A DNA stretch of 64,000 nucleotides from Nannocystis pusilla (GTDB lineage: Bacteria > Myxococcota_A > Polyangia > Nannocystales > Nannocystaceae). Below are positions 35,876-45,859 of this stretch, one piece after another; the first letter of the stretch is position 1; the number at the start of each line of letters is the position of its first letter. The notes under the pieces were generated by a model, which had not been told where the DNA came from, ran no database searches, and saw only the letters and a program-made list of their open reading frames with translations. The stretch covers positions 8,514,001 to 8,578,000 of the forward strand of contig NZ_JAPNKE010000002.1 in the NCBI RefSeq assembly GCF_026626665.1, given 5' to 3'. The translations under genes were made by a program, and so were the position numbers.

Positions 35876-37072
35876 TCAGTCTCGCCGCGCGTCGACGGAG
35901 TCGCCGGCGCGGGCCATGAGGAGATCTCCCCCGCCGGAGGGCTTGGCCGTGTGCAGGGCGATCACGCTCACCCCGCGAGCCTTGCGCTCGACCGCCCCGG
36001 CGGCGAGGGCCGCGGTCAGCATCGACGTGCGGTCCTGATTGCGGCCATGGGAGCGCTCCCCGAGTCGGCGCTGGAAGTCAGGGAGCGCCTGGACCTGGTA
36101 GTTCCAGCGCGCGTCGCCCTCGGCGCTCTCCCAGCCGGGGAAGCGGTCGTGGATCGTCCGCAGCAGCACGCTGCGCGCGTCGCTCGGCAGCGCCGCGACG
36201 TTGGCGGCGAAGCGGTCGGTGTAGAACAGATAGTCCTCGGCGTTGCTGAGGTAGAGGACGGTCACGGGCGACGCGAGGGCGCGGGCGGCCGCGGCGATGT
36301 CGGCCATCGTCGTCCGGCCGGTGAGGTTGCCCTGGAGGACGCGGATCCGTCCGGCCGCGAACATCTTGCGGACATAGGTGTACGCGGCGGGGTCGGCCAA
36401 CCATGAGCCGGCCTGCTCCTCGCGCACCCGTTGCAGGTACACCACCAGCGCCTCGCGCTGGGCCTCGAACAGCGCCAGCGCCCGGGCCCGCCGGTCCTGG
36501 CTGTCGCTCGCCAGCCCCGCCGCGATCGCCTCGTGCGCCGCGCCGCGGGCCCGCACCTCGAACAGCGCCAGGAACGCCGCGGGGTCGGGCGCCGCGGCGA
36601 TGAGGGCCGCGTAGATCCGGTGCAGGTCGACGACCTGGCGGTCGATGTCGACGAGGAACGCGAACTCGCTGCGAGCGGCCGCCAGCAGCGTGTAGTTCTG
36701 GTCGGAGGCGACGCCCACGTAGACCCCGCCGAGCTCGCGCACGAACGGGAACCACAGCGCGTGGCGGTATTCGTTGCTGACCGTGAAGTGCTCGAGCGGG
36801 GTGACGAAGATCCGCTCGGACCGCACCCGCTCCAGCGCGGCCGCCTGCGACGGCGTCAGCGGCACAGGCTCGCCCGCGGCCCTTGGTGGTCCGCCCCAGT
36901 CGCTGTCTGCGGACGCTGCGCCGTCCGGTGTAGCTGCAACCGGCAACGCCGTCGCCAGCGGCACCGCGGCCGCGTCCGGTCGCTCGGCAGCGCGCGCCGG
37001 AGGGCCCGCAGAGGCGTCACAGGCCGCGTGTACGAGCCATCCGCTCGCGACCAGGGTCAGCAGCGTCCGCAC
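35876..37072 (-). CDS. Lipoprotein resembling the LIC_10091 family
   Basis: About 398 residues from the GTG at 37072 (a TTG lies two codons upstream). The N terminus is a lipoprotein signal (LLTLVASGWLVHAAC). An Ala/Pro-rich spacer follows, then the main domain: EYRHALWFPFVRELGGVYVG, GVASDQNYTLLAAARSEFAF, LVDIDRQVVDLHRIYAALIA, PVTVLYLSNAEDYLFYTDRF and YQVQALPDFQRRL. The SDQNYT and YLSNAEDY blocks recall the LIC_10091 family (methyltransferase-like fold, function unknown). It is predicted to be anchored on the periplasmic side of a membrane. It is divergent from the small membrane protein gene at 37162. Confidence 0.7.
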   Translation of the reverse strand: MRTLLTLVASGWLVHAACDASAGPPARAAERPDAAAVPLATALPVAATPDGAASADSDWGGPPRAAGEPVPLTPSQAAALERVRSERIFVTPLEHFTVSNEYRHALWFPFVRELGGVYVGVASDQNYTLLAAARSEFAFLVDIDRQVVDLHRIYAALIAAAPDPAAFLALFEVRARGAAHEAIAAGLASDSQDRRARALALFEAQREALVVYLQRVREEQAGSWLADPAAYTYVRKMFAAGRIRVLQGNLTGRTTMADIAAAARALASPVTVLYLSNAEDYLFYTDRFAANVAALPSDARSVLLRTIHDRFPGWESAEGDARWNYQVQALPDFQRRLGERSHGRNQDRTSMLTAALAAGAVERKARGVSVIALHTAKPSGGGDLLMARAGDSVDARRD

Positions 37073-37161
37073 CGACAAGCGGCCCAGGATAACCCAGCCC
37101 CCACCGCTTCGGCGCCGCGCTTTCTCGCCCCTCGCGGCGGCGGTAGCATCCTCGCCACCGT

Positions 37162-37722
37162 ATGAACCGCAAGCTGTTGCGCGGCGAGCACCTGATCTCC
37201 AACTGGCGAGACGTCACGCTGACCTCTCACCGGATCTGGCAGGAGGCGCGCGAGGGCTCGTCGGCGGCGCTGACGTCGATCCCGATCGACGCGGTGCAGT
37301 ATGTCCGCTTGGGACGTCATCATCTGCCGTGGCTGCTGTGGCTCGCGGCAGTGACCGCGGTGCTCGGGATCGCCGCCCTCGAGTACGACCGGACGATCAC
37401 CTACGGCCTGTTCGGCGTGGCGCTGCTGCTCATGCTGCTGTACGGCACCTCGCGCCGGCTGGTGCTCGAGATCGGCGCCGGGACTGGCACGATCGTCGTG
37501 CAGGTCGTCGGCGAGGGCGGCAGCTTCGACGGCGCGCTCGAGTTCTTGTATCAGGTCGAGGGACGACGGCTGGCCCACGGCTCCGGTGCCGACGCCCGCA
37601 GCGGCGCATCCGCGAGCGGCGCATGGCCAGGACCGGCGGGGCCGTCGGTTGAGCGAAGGGCCCGCAGCGCCTCGGAGCGGCGCCTGCGCCGTATATACTT
37701 GCCGGCATCCAGGAAACGTTGA
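37162..37722 (+). CDS. Small membrane protein with two transmembrane helices (bacterial PH-like)
   Basis: The 186 residues start at the ATG at 37162. The N-terminal segment (LLRGEHLISNWRDVTLTSHR) resembles the start of bacterial PH-like domains. Two helices (LPWLLWLAAVTAVLGIAALE; TYGLFGVALLLMLLYGTSRR) and a beta-rich segment (LVLEIGAGTGTIVVQVVGEG) follow. The last 40 residues are Ala/Arg/Ser-rich and may reflect a missed stop or frame slip. Function unknown. The stop at 37722 overlaps a possible TTG start of the kinase gene. Confidence 0.6.
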   Translation: MNRKLLRGEHLISNWRDVTLTSHRIWQEAREGSSAALTSIPIDAVQYVRLGRHHLPWLLWLAAVTAVLGIAALEYDRTITYGLFGVALLLMLLYGTSRRLVLEIGAGTGTIVVQVVGEGGSFDGALEFLYQVEGRRLAHGSGADARSGASASGAWPGPAGPSVERRARSASERRLRRIYLPASRKR

Positions 37723-37745
37723 AAGGAGCGGTCGACGCGCAAGCG

Positions 37746-40700
37746 ATGTCGGCCGGCGGCGAATGGACCCTTCCGCAACAGTTCGATGAGTACCGCCTCG
37801 TCCGCGTGCTCGGCAGCGGGAGCATGGGGGTCGTGTTCCTCGGCCACGACACGATCCTCGACCGGCCGGTAGCGATCAAGTTCATCAACGCCCGCGAGGC
37901 GAACCCGCGCACGCGCGAGCGGTTCGTCACCGAGGCGCGCGCGGCGGCCCGCATCGCCCACCCGAACGTGATGTCGATCCACCGGATCGGCGAGCTCGAG
38001 GGCCGGCTCTACATCATCTCCGAGTACGTCCGCGGCCAGCCGCTGTCGGAGATCAAGGGCGCGCTGCCGTGGCAGGAGGCGCTGACGATCGCCGTCGGCC
38101 TCGCTCGCGGTCTGGCCGCCGCGCACCGCCAGGGGGTGCTGCACCGCGACATCAAGCTCGCCAACGTCATCCGCAACGAGTTCGGCGAGATCAAGCTCCT
38201 CGACTTCGGCCTCGCCAAGCTGGTCCCGCAGGGCGGCCCGCGCCTGCCCGACATCAAGACGCCGCCGCCCGTGGTCGTCGACACCGACGACCACCTCGGC
38301 GACACCGTCCAGTTCGGGTCTCCGCGCGTCGACCTCGTCGCCTCGCTCGACGACCGCCTGTCGGGCGCCGCCCCCGACGACGACAGCTCCGAGGTGCTCG
38401 TCGGCACGCCGTACTACATGGCGCCCGAGCTGTGGCGCGCCGAGCCGGCCTCCCGCAGCTCCGACATCTACGCCCTCGGCGCGCTGCTCTACATGCTGTG
38501 CGCCGGTCACCCGCCGATCGAGGCCAGCAGCACCCTCGAGCTCGCCCGCCTGTCCCAAGAGACAGTGCCGCGTCCGCTGCAGGAGGTCGCGCCCGGCGTC
38601 GACGCCCGCTTCGCCGCGCTGATCGACCGCTGCCTGCAGCGCTCGCCGACGACCCGCTTCGCCTCGGCCGACGAGCTGTGCACCGCGCTCGAGCTGCTGC
38701 TCACCACGGGACCTATCGCCGAGGTCATCCACGGCAACCCGTACCGCGGCCTGCAGGCCTTCGAGGCCCGCCACCGCGCGGTCTTCTTCGGCCGGGTCCA
38801 GGAGATCCGCGCGGTCGTCGATCGCCTGCGCGTGCAGTCGTTCGTGCTCGTCGCCGGCGACTCGGGCGTCGGCAAGTCGTCGCTGTGCCGCGCCGGCGTG
38901 CTGCCGCAGGCGAGCGAGCCGCCCGGGGTCGGCGGTCGCACGTGGAGCAGCCTGGCGATGATCCCCGGCCGGCGCCCGCTGCAGACGCTGGTGTCCGCGC
39001 TCGCCTCTCACTTCACGCTGAAAGAAGAGGCCCTGCGCACGCTCCTGATGGGCGAGCCCGAGGGCCTGGTGCGCCTGCTCGCCCGCCGCCAGGGCAAGGA
39101 CCGCGGCTTCATCCTCTTCATCGACCAGCTCGAGGAGCTCGTCACCCTCAGCGAGGCGCCGCAGGTCGAGCCGTTCGGCCGCTTCCTCACCGCCTTCGCC
39201 TCGGGCATCCCGAGCCTGCGCCTGCTCGCCAGCGTGCGCGGCGACTTCCTCACCCGCGCGGCCGCGCTGCCGCAGCTCGGCCCGTTCATCAACCCCGCGG
39301 TCTACTTGCTCACGCCGCTCACGCGCGAGGGCATGCGCGAGGCGATCGTCGGCCCGGCCGCGCTGCAGGGCGTGCACTTCGAGTCCGAGGGCCTCGTCGA
39401 CGAGCTGATCCAGGCCGGCGTCGAGGGCAGCCTGCCGCTCTTGCAGTTCGCCCTCGCCGAGCTGTGGGAGGCCCGCGAGGCCGGCAGCAAGATCATCACC
39501 GCCGCCGATCTCGAGCGCATCGGTCGCGTCACCGGGGCCCTCGCGCGTCACGCCGACAACGTCGTCGCCGGCCTGCCGCCGTCGCAGCGGATCGCGGTGC
39601 GCCGCCTGCTGATGCGCCTCGTCACCATCGAGGACACGCGCGCCAGCCTGCCGCTGGAGGACCTCGTCAGCGCCGACCCGGCCAGCGAGGCCGCGCTCGA
39701 GGCCCTGGTCCGCGGCCGCCTCGTGGTCGCGCGCGAGGCCCAAGACGGCACGGTCCACGAGATCGCCCACGAGGCGCTGATCCGCAACTGGAGCACCCTG
39801 CAGCGGTGGATCAACGAGGAGCGCGAGTCGCGGGAGATCCGTCACCGCCTCGAGCAGGCGGCAGTGGAGTGGCAGCGCCTCGGCCAGGGCCGCGTCGGCC
39901 TGTGGACGGCAGAGCAGCTCGGCGAGGCCGACAAGCTCGAGGCCGCGAGCCTGCGGGCGCGCGAGCGCGAGTTCTTGACCGCCAGCGCGACCGAGCTGCG
40001 GCGTCGTCGCTGGCTGCGGCGCGCCGCGGTCGCGACCCTGCCGCTCGTCGCCGGGCTCGCGTTCACCGGCGTGAAGGTCCAGGAGGCGCGGGCGCTGGCG
40101 GGCAAGGTCGACGGCCAGCTCGCGCGCGCGCGCAAGGCCTTCGCCGCCGCCCACGCGCACGACCAGGCGGCCGAGACCAGCCGCGTGGAGGCCCTGCGCA
40201 AGTTCGACGCGCGCGACGTGCCGGGCGGCGAGGAGGAGTGGGCGCGCACGCTGCAGCGCTTCGACGAGGCCGACCGCACCTACAAGGAGGCGATCTCGGC
40301 CTCCGAGGTGGCCCTCGGCTTCGACCCGCTGCACGCCGAGGCCAAGCAGCTGATCGCCGACGCGCTGTACGAGCGGGCGGTGCTGGCCGAGGAGCGCTAC
40401 AGGCCCGAGCTGGCCGAGGAGCTGATCGCCCGCGTGAAGCTCTACGACGACGGCTCGCGGCAGGCCCGCTGGAGCGCGCCCGCGTCGCTCTCGGTCGCGG
40501 TCGGGCCCGACGCCGCCAGCGTGAAGATCGCCCGCTACGAGCGCGACGACGCCCACCGCTACGTCCTCGTCGAGCCGCGCGAGCTGGGCTCCGCTCCAGT
40601 CGCGCCGCTCGAGCTGGCGCCGGGCTCGTACTTGCTCGAGATCGCGGTCGACGGGCGCGAGCCGATCTTCTACCCCGTCCTGCTTCGGCGCGCCGAGCAG

Positions 40701-41579
40701 CGGAGGCTCGCCCTCGACCTCCCGCCGGCCTCGGCGATCCCGGCCGGCTTCGCGTTCGTGGCCGCCGGCGCGTCGCTGTTCGGCAGCGCCGACGAGGACA
40801 CGATCCGCCGCAAGTTCTTCTTCGCCGCGCCGCAGCACGAGGTCGTCACCGGCAGCTACGCGATCGCGCGGCGCGAGACGACCTATCGCGACTGGATCGC
40901 CTTCCTCGACGACCTGCCCGCGGCCGAGCGAGCGCTGCGGACCCCGGGCGTCGAGGCCGACAAGTTCCACGTCGGCGTGCGGCTGGAGCCGGAAGGGGGC
41001 GGCTGGCGGCTGGTGATGAAGGCCGGCGAGGCCACGTACGCCGCCCGCGCGGGCGAGCTGCTGAAGTACGCCGGGCGCGAGGTGCTGGCGGAGCAGGACT
41101 GGCTCGACATGCCGGTCTCCGCGATCTCGTGGGACGACGCGCTCGCGTACCTCGCCTGGCTCGATCGCTCCGGGCGCGTCCCGGGCGCCCGGCTTTGCAC
41201 CGAGTGGGAGTGGGAGCGCGCGGCCCGGGGCGCCGACGCTCGCAACTTCCCCCACGCCGACACGATCACGCGCGCCGACGCCAACTTCGACGAGACCTAC
41301 GCCCGCGTCGCCGAGCACGGCGGTCCCGACGTCGGGGGCGCTCACCCGGCCTCGCGCAGCCCGTTCGGCGTCGACGATCTGGTCGGCAACGTGTGGGAGT
41401 GGACGACTTCGTCCCTGGCCGCGAATGAGGGCATCATCCGCGGCGGGGCTTATTATTACGACGAGGTGACCTGTCGCTCGGTCAACCGTTATCCGTGGTC
41501 TCCGGACACCCGCGATTCGACGCTCGGGCTGCGTGTCTGCGCCTCGATCCCGCCGACACGGCCGACCGGCGGATCGTGA
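37746..41579 (+). CDS. Serine/threonine protein kinase fused to a STAND NTPase, transmembrane helix and FGE-sulfatase domain
   Basis: About 1277 residues from the ATG at 37746; a TTG at 37719 nearer the AAGGAG is an alternative. The kinase domain comes first: GSGSMGVVFLGHD, VAIKF, LHRDIKLANVIRN, LDFGLAKL, GTPYYMAPEL. Its activation segment has a roughly 60-residue insert. At about 330 a STAND NTPase begins (NPYRGLQAFEARHRAVFFGR; GDSGVGKSSLCRAG; ILFIDQLEELVTLSE). A membrane helix lies near 757-775 (VATLPLVAGLAFTGV), then helical repeats. From about 995 an FGE-type domain follows (CTEWEWERAARG, LVGNVWEWTTS, IIRGGAYYYDE, TLGLRVC). The kinase is cytoplasmic and the FGE-like part periplasmic. This fusion type is common in myxobacteria; the ligand is unknown. 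Confidence 0.9.
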   Translation: MSAGGEWTLPQQFDEYRLVRVLGSGSMGVVFLGHDTILDRPVAIKFINAREANPRTRERFVTEARAAARIAHPNVMSIHRIGELEGRLYIISEYVRGQPLSEIKGALPWQEALTIAVGLARGLAAAHRQGVLHRDIKLANVIRNEFGEIKLLDFGLAKLVPQGGPRLPDIKTPPPVVVDTDDHLGDTVQFGSPRVDLVASLDDRLSGAAPDDDSSEVLVGTPYYMAPELWRAEPASRSSDIYALGALLYMLCAGHPPIEASSTLELARLSQETVPRPLQEVAPGVDARFAALIDRCLQRSPTTRFASADELCTALELLLTTGPIAEVIHGNPYRGLQAFEARHRAVFFGRVQEIRAVVDRLRVQSFVLVAGDSGVGKSSLCRAGVLPQASEPPGVGGRTWSSLAMIPGRRPLQTLVSALASHFTLKEEALRTLLMGEPEGLVRLLARRQGKDRGFILFIDQLEELVTLSEAPQVEPFGRFLTAFASGIPSLRLLASVRGDFLTRAAALPQLGPFINPAVYLLTPLTREGMREAIVGPAALQGVHFESEGLVDELIQAGVEGSLPLLQFALAELWEAREAGSKIITAADLERIGRVTGALARHADNVVAGLPPSQRIAVRRLLMRLVTIEDTRASLPLEDLVSADPASEAALEALVRGRLVVAREAQDGTVHEIAHEALIRNWSTLQRWINEERESREIRHRLEQAAVEWQRLGQGRVGLWTAEQLGEADKLEAASLRAREREFLTASATELRRRRWLRRAAVATLPLVAGLAFTGVKVQEARALAGKVDGQLARARKAFAAAHAHDQAAETSRVEALRKFDARDVPGGEEEWARTLQRFDEADRTYKEAISASEVALGFDPLHAEAKQLIADALYERAVLAEERYRPELAEELIARVKLYDDGSRQARWSAPASLSVAVGPDAASVKIARYERDDAHRYVLVEPRELGSAPVAPLELAPGSYLLEIAVDGREPIFYPVLLRRAEQRRLALDLPPASAIPAGFAFVAAGASLFGSADEDTIRRKFFFAAPQHEVVTGSYAIARRETTYRDWIAFLDDLPAAERALRTPGVEADKFHVGVRLEPEGGGWRLVMKAGEATYAARAGELLKYAGREVLAEQDWLDMPVSAISWDDALAYLAWLDRSGRVPGARLCTEWEWERAARGADARNFPHADTITRADANFDETYARVAEHGGPDVGGAHPASRSPFGVDDLVGNVWEWTTSSLAANEGIIRGGAYYYDEVTCRSVNRYPWSPDTRDSTLGLRVCASIPPTRPTGGS

Positions 41580-41786
41580 AGAGGTCATCCGCTCTGCGCG
41601 ATGATTCGCGGGTGCGGAGGCGACAGTCGACAATAGTCGAAGACCCCGCGAGCGGGCGCTGGGCGGGCGCCCGGACAGCGCCGCGCTGCGAAGATTTCGC
41701 GGCGTCGCGTCGCTCGTAAAATCGGACCGCCCGCGTTATGAAGGGGACGGTGGCGCCGGATTGGCCGGTGCTCGGGGAGGGACGAC

Positions 41787-42776
41787 ATGCTTTCGTTTTC
41801 GCTTGATAAGAACATTTTCGCGGTCGCTGCGCTGTCGGTCGCCTTGGTCGGATGCGACGAGCCGATCGAGCAGGCCCACGTCGGCACGCCGATCGACGAC
41901 GGCATCACGTTTCGCACGGTGATCGACAACGGCGTCGAGCTCAACGGCCCGCTGATGAACGGGATGCGGATGAACGGGATGCGAATGAACGGGATGCGGA
42001 TGAACGGGATGCGGATGAACGGCATGCGCATGAACACATCCGAGCTCGACAACTTCGCCATCACCGCGGGCAGCCTCATCACCGCGCTGCTGGACTCGAT
42101 CCAGCGCTCGGGGGCCGACCTCGCGGGCGCCGAGTACGACTTCGACTACGAGGTCGTGCCCGGCAACTATGAGAACAAGAAGCTGCGGATCGTCAGCGTC
42201 GTGCAGAGCAGCACCGACGCCGACATTTACTTCAACGACGTGCGCTACCAGGTCGACGCCGTCACCTGGGACTATCTGTGCCGCGACGGCGCCAGCAACC
42301 CGACCGAGGCGATCGCCCTCAATTTCGCGTGGGACGACAGCACCGGCAGCCGGCTCGAGTACGCCGACGCGTTCACCTGGGCCTGCCGCGGCGCCGCCCT
42401 GGCCAAGGCGGTCGAGTGGGGCTACGCGCCGTGGCGGAGCGCCGGCGCGACCCCGCTGAAGGACGCCCACCAGGCCGCGGTGCGCATGATCCGGGCCGAC
42501 TACTGCGGCACGGGCGTGACCCACACCATCAACGGCAACCCGATCGACGTGAGCGACAAGTGGAGCATCCAGGAGCCCGGCACCGCCTGGCCGGTCGAGG
42601 CCAAGTGGGGCCCGAACGGCGCGGTGTGCCTCAACACGCCGCGGCGGCAGTCGTGGGCCCGCGCGACCGTGATCGCCGAGTGCGTGGCCGCCGGCAAGGG
42701 CGTGCTGCCCTACTGCACCAACAACAACCCGACCGAGTTCGGCGGCTTGCTGATGACCCAGGCCAATCCGCTCTGA
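41787..42776 (+). CDS. ADYC-domain lipoprotein with NGMRM pentapeptide repeats
   Basis: The 329 residues begin with a signal peptide and lipobox (AVAALSVALVGC). A short acidic segment follows, then five tandem NGMRM repeats (41958-42032, 15-bp units). The main domain is extracellular-looking with cysteines and ends with the ADYC signature (MIRADYCGTGVTHTINGNPI), then WAVEAKWGP-like and CLNTPRRQSWARATVIAECV segments. ADYC-domain proteins are known mainly from myxobacteria and have no assigned role. A stem-loop follows the stop. Confidence 0.85.
   Translation: MLSFSLDKNIFAVAALSVALVGCDEPIEQAHVGTPIDDGITFRTVIDNGVELNGPLMNGMRMNGMRMNGMRMNGMRMNGMRMNTSELDNFAITAGSLITALLDSIQRSGADLAGAEYDFDYEVVPGNYENKKLRIVSVVQSSTDADIYFNDVRYQVDAVTWDYLCRDGASNPTEAIALNFAWDDSTGSRLEYADAFTWACRGAALAKAVEWGYAPWRSAGATPLKDAHQAAVRMIRADYCGTGVTHTINGNPIDVSDKWSIQEPGTAWPVEAKWGPNGAVCLNTPRRQSWARATVIAECVAAGKGVLPYCTNNNPTEFGGLLMTQANPL
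41958..42032 (+). repeat. Five 15-bp tandem repeats encoding NGMRM
   Basis: The unit AACGGGATGCGGATG occurs five times without interruption, with third-position changes in copies two and five. The changes keep the amino acids identical, which argues for selection on the protein. Confidence 0.95.
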
Positions 42777-42790
42777 CCCGCGCGCCGCTG

Positions 42791-42817
42791 CCGGCGCCCC
42801 CTTGCCCTGGGCGCCGG
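42791..42817 (+). terminator. Stem-loop after the ADYC lipoprotein gene
   Basis: CCGGCGCCC pairs perfectly with GGGCGCCGG (9 bp, 9-base loop) just after the stop at 42776. There is no T-tract, so termination strength is uncertain. The next gene starts at 42841. Confidence 0.5.
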
Positions 42818-42840
42818 TGGGCTGCTAGCAGGGTAGGGCC

Positions 42841-44923
42841 ATGCGCAGCCCCCTCGTCGCGTCGCTCACCCTGCTCGCCGCCTGCGCCCCCGAACGCGGC
42901 GAAGCCCTATCCGAACGCCGAGCCGCCCGCGGGCGCGGCGAAGCCCGCGAGCGAGGCCGGCGTGGTCCGCTATTTCGACCGCGCCGTCGACCTCGCGCCG
43001 TTCCTCACCGGCTTCCCGTATGTGCAATGGATGCCGAGCCTGCGCACCGACAAGCTGTTCGTGCTCAAGACCGGCGAGCGCTACGAGCTGCAGATGCTCG
43101 ACCTCGCCGGCGACGAGGCGAAGAGCCTGGCGCGGGCCGTCACCGTCTCGGACGTCGACTGGTCGCAGCGCAGCCTGTGGCGCCTGCACCACCACGCCGA
43201 GAGCGACACGCTATGGCTGCACGCCGATGCTCGCAATGACGAGCACATGAATCTGTGGACCCTGAATCTGAAGACAGGCGCTCTGGAGCAGGTCACCGAC
43301 CACGATTACGTCTACGGATTCGGCCTCGACGACGCCGAATCGCAGATCGCTTACCTCCCGCGCGCCGGTGTGGCGCCGCCGTACCGCACCTGCCTGCGTG
43401 TCATGGACGTCGCCGGCAAGGCGGCGCGTGAGGTCGTCTGCGATACGCCTGCACTGTCGTTCACATGGTCGGTGCCGCGGTTCTCGCCCGACGGCCGCGA
43501 GGTCTACTTCGCCGCCCAGGTCGACGGCGACCGCAACCGCACCCAGCTCGTCGCCGTCGACCTGACCGCCGCGCGCCCGGCCGTCCGCGTCGTCACCGAC
43601 CCCAAGCTCACGCGCACCGACGCCGAGCTGCTCGAGGGCTGGCTCGACGCCGACACCGCGCTCCTGCTCGCCAACGACGACGGCTACCGCAACCTCTTCA
43701 GCATGTCCCGAAAGACAGGCGCGATGAAGCAGCTCACCCGCTTCACCGAGGACCTGACCTCGGCGTCGATCACCGACATCGGCGTGGTCGGCGTGCACCG
43801 CAGCCCGCTCGGCGCGTCGCTGGCGGTGATCGACCCGCGCAGCGGCAAGGTCCTCGCGGCGCGCAAGCTGCCCGGCGCGGCCGACGTGCTCGAGGGCCGC
43901 GGCGGCCGGGTGCTCTGGACCCACGAGGCACCCGACCAGTACTTCGAGCTCAACGTCCAGAGCGTCCTCGCCGACGCCCAGGGCCCGGCGTTCGGCCGCG
44001 GCTGGAGCGTCGGCCTCACCCCGGCGGTGCGCGAGGCGGTCGTCCAGTGCAAGGCCGAGCGCGTCAAGATCCCGACCTTCGACCGCGACAAGGCCACCGG
44101 CAAGCCGCGCGAGCTGCACGCCTTCGTGCTCACCCCGCTGCACGCCCCGGCCGACCCGAGTCATCGCCTCGCCTTGATCGAGGCGTTCTACGGCGGCGAG
44201 AACCGCTACAGCACCTTCGCCCACGTCATGTGCGCGGCCGGCCTCACCGTGGTTTCGCCGACGGTGCGCGGCGGCGACGGCTTCGGCAAGGCGTTCGCCG
44301 CCCTCAACGACCGCGACCTCGGCGGCGACGAGATCGTCGACCTGTTCCACGTCGCCCGCTGGACCGAGCGCACCCTCGGCCTGCGGCCGGCGCAGATCGG
44401 CGTGTTCGGCGGCAGCCACGGCGGCTACGCGACCATGCGCGCCCTGACCTTTCCGCCAGGTACCAAGGGACATAACGAGATCTACGAGTTCGGCTTCGGC
44501 CTGGCGCACGCCGGCTTCTCCGACATCAAGAGCTTCCACGACCAGTGCAACATCCCCGACTGGGTGGTGCTCGAGAGCGGCGACCCGAGCCGGCCCGACG
44601 ACCTGGCGCGCATGAAGGATCGCAGTCCGCTGACGCACGTCGACCGGCTCGCGGCGCCGCTGCTCCTCACCCACGGCAGCAACGACTGGCGCGTGCCGGT
44701 CGGCGAGTCGCGCGCCTTCTACGAGAAGGCCCGCGCGCTCGGCAAGCCGGTGACGCTGGTCGAATTCGCCGGCCAGGGCCACCACATCGAGGGTCTGGCG
44801 CGGATCGCCGAGCTCTATCAGGCCCGCTTCGACATGCTGCAGAAGGTCGCCGCGTCGCCCGCTGCGCCCGCGTCTGCGAGCGCCGCGACGGGCCCGGCGC
44901 GCGGGGCTGCTACGCAGTTGTGA
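42841..44923 (+). CDS. S9-family (prolyl oligopeptidase-like) peptidase lipoprotein; frame break near 42887
   Basis: The ATG at 42841 gives a signal and lipobox (RSPLVASLTLLAAC), but the rest of the protein is in another frame from NAAKPYPNAEPPAG onward. One extra C in the run at 42887-42891 explains the break. The middle is a beta-propeller (MPSLRTDKLFVLKTGERYEL; DVDWSQRSLWRLHHHAESDT; WSVPRFSPDGREVYFA). The C-terminal alpha/beta hydrolase has the nucleophile elbow GVFGGSHGGYATMRALTF, the Asp in THGSNDWRVPVGES and the His in GQGHHIEGL. It probably cleaves short peptides in the periplasm. The length, about 690 residues, is normal for S9. Confidence 0.88.
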
Positions 44924-45043
44924 AGCGCGTCACAGTCCGCGAACACGAGCGCCTTTTCGCTCCTTTCTGGTTCACCTGCCCGGGGGGCGTGTTAGGGTGC
45001 GGCGGAAAGGGCGCCAGGCGCCCCCTCAGGAGGCACTGACCTA

Positions 45044-45700
45044 ATGATTCGCAACTTCTTCTTCAGCTCTGTGACGGCGTTCGGCCTGCTCGCTCTCGGC
45101 GCCTGCGGCGACGACGGCAAGACCAGCGACACCAACGTCCAGGAGACCCAGGGCACCACGGACACCACGGACACCACGAACGGCACAACCGAGCCGGGCA
45201 CCACCAACACGCCGAGCACCGAAGGCACCGGCACCTCGATCACCGGCGACGACCCGACCACGACCGGTCCGCTGACCTCGACGTCCGGCCCGATCGAGAC
45301 GACGACCGAGCCCGAGACGACGACGACCGAGCCCGGCACGTCGACCACGTCGACGACCGAGCCCGGCACGACGACCGAGGACACCAGCACCAGCACGACG
45401 ACGACCGACGGCACCACCACGGACGACCCGGTCATGCAGTGCCTCGACGAGGTGAACCCGGGCGACCCGTGTGGCGAGTGCGCCTGCACCGAGTGCCTCG
45501 AGGAGCTGCAGATCTGCGCGGAGGACCCCGGCTGCCAGGCGATCCGCGACTGCGCCCAGATGGCCGGCTGCGGCGGCATCGACTGCCTCGGGCCGTGCGG
45601 CAACGTCATCCAGATGAACGGCGGCCCGTTCGGCCCGTCGGGCATGAAGGCCCAGGCCATCGGCACCTGCGTCGACCAGCAGTGCCAGGGCCAGTGCTGA
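45044..45700 (+). CDS. Thr-rich spacer lipoprotein with Cys-rich C-terminal domain (copy 1)
   Basis: The 218 residues start with a lipoprotein signal (SSVTAFGLLALGAC, followed by GDDG). About 95 residues of Thr/Glu/Pro/Ser/Gly spacer follow, then a compact domain with about 15 cysteines (CGECACTECLEELQICAEDP, QAIRDCAQMAGCGG, CVDQQCQGQC). The spacer looks like a stalk that projects the disulfide-rich domain from the outer membrane. It is a paralogue of the next gene. Function unknown. Confidence 0.85.
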   Translation: MIRNFFFSSVTAFGLLALGACGDDGKTSDTNVQETQGTTDTTDTTNGTTEPGTTNTPSTEGTGTSITGDDPTTTGPLTSTSGPIETTTEPETTTTEPGTSTTSTTEPGTTTEDTSTSTTTTDGTTTDDPVMQCLDEVNPGDPCGECACTECLEELQICAEDPGCQAIRDCAQMAGCGGIDCLGPCGNVIQMNGGPFGPSGMKAQAIGTCVDQQCQGQC

Positions 45701-45747
45701 GCCCCGGCTCGCACGCCTCGCACCGGGTCTGAACCCTCCCGGTGCCC

Positions 45748-45781
45748 ACGCCGGCGCAGCCCCTGCGCCGGCGTTTGTTTT
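45748..45781 (+). terminator. Rho-independent terminator after the first Cys-rich lipoprotein gene
   Basis: A perfect 11-bp stem ACGCCGGCGCA / TGCGCCGGCGT with a 5-base loop is followed by TTGTTTT. It is the clearest intrinsic terminator in the window and lies 48 bases after the stop codon. Confidence 0.88.
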
Positions 45782-45859
45782 CGCCCCCGGGCGAGGTCAC
45801 ATTCGCGCCTGTTGCGCGATTTTGACCGGCGCGCAAGCGAGCGGGTATCGTCGGGCGAT

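Noticed and set aside
37551..41633. 1360-codon open frame on the minus strand opposite the kinase gene
   Set aside because: It is the antisense shadow of the kinase: Asp/Arg/His/Leu-rich with no domain, a common effect of strong GC3 bias.
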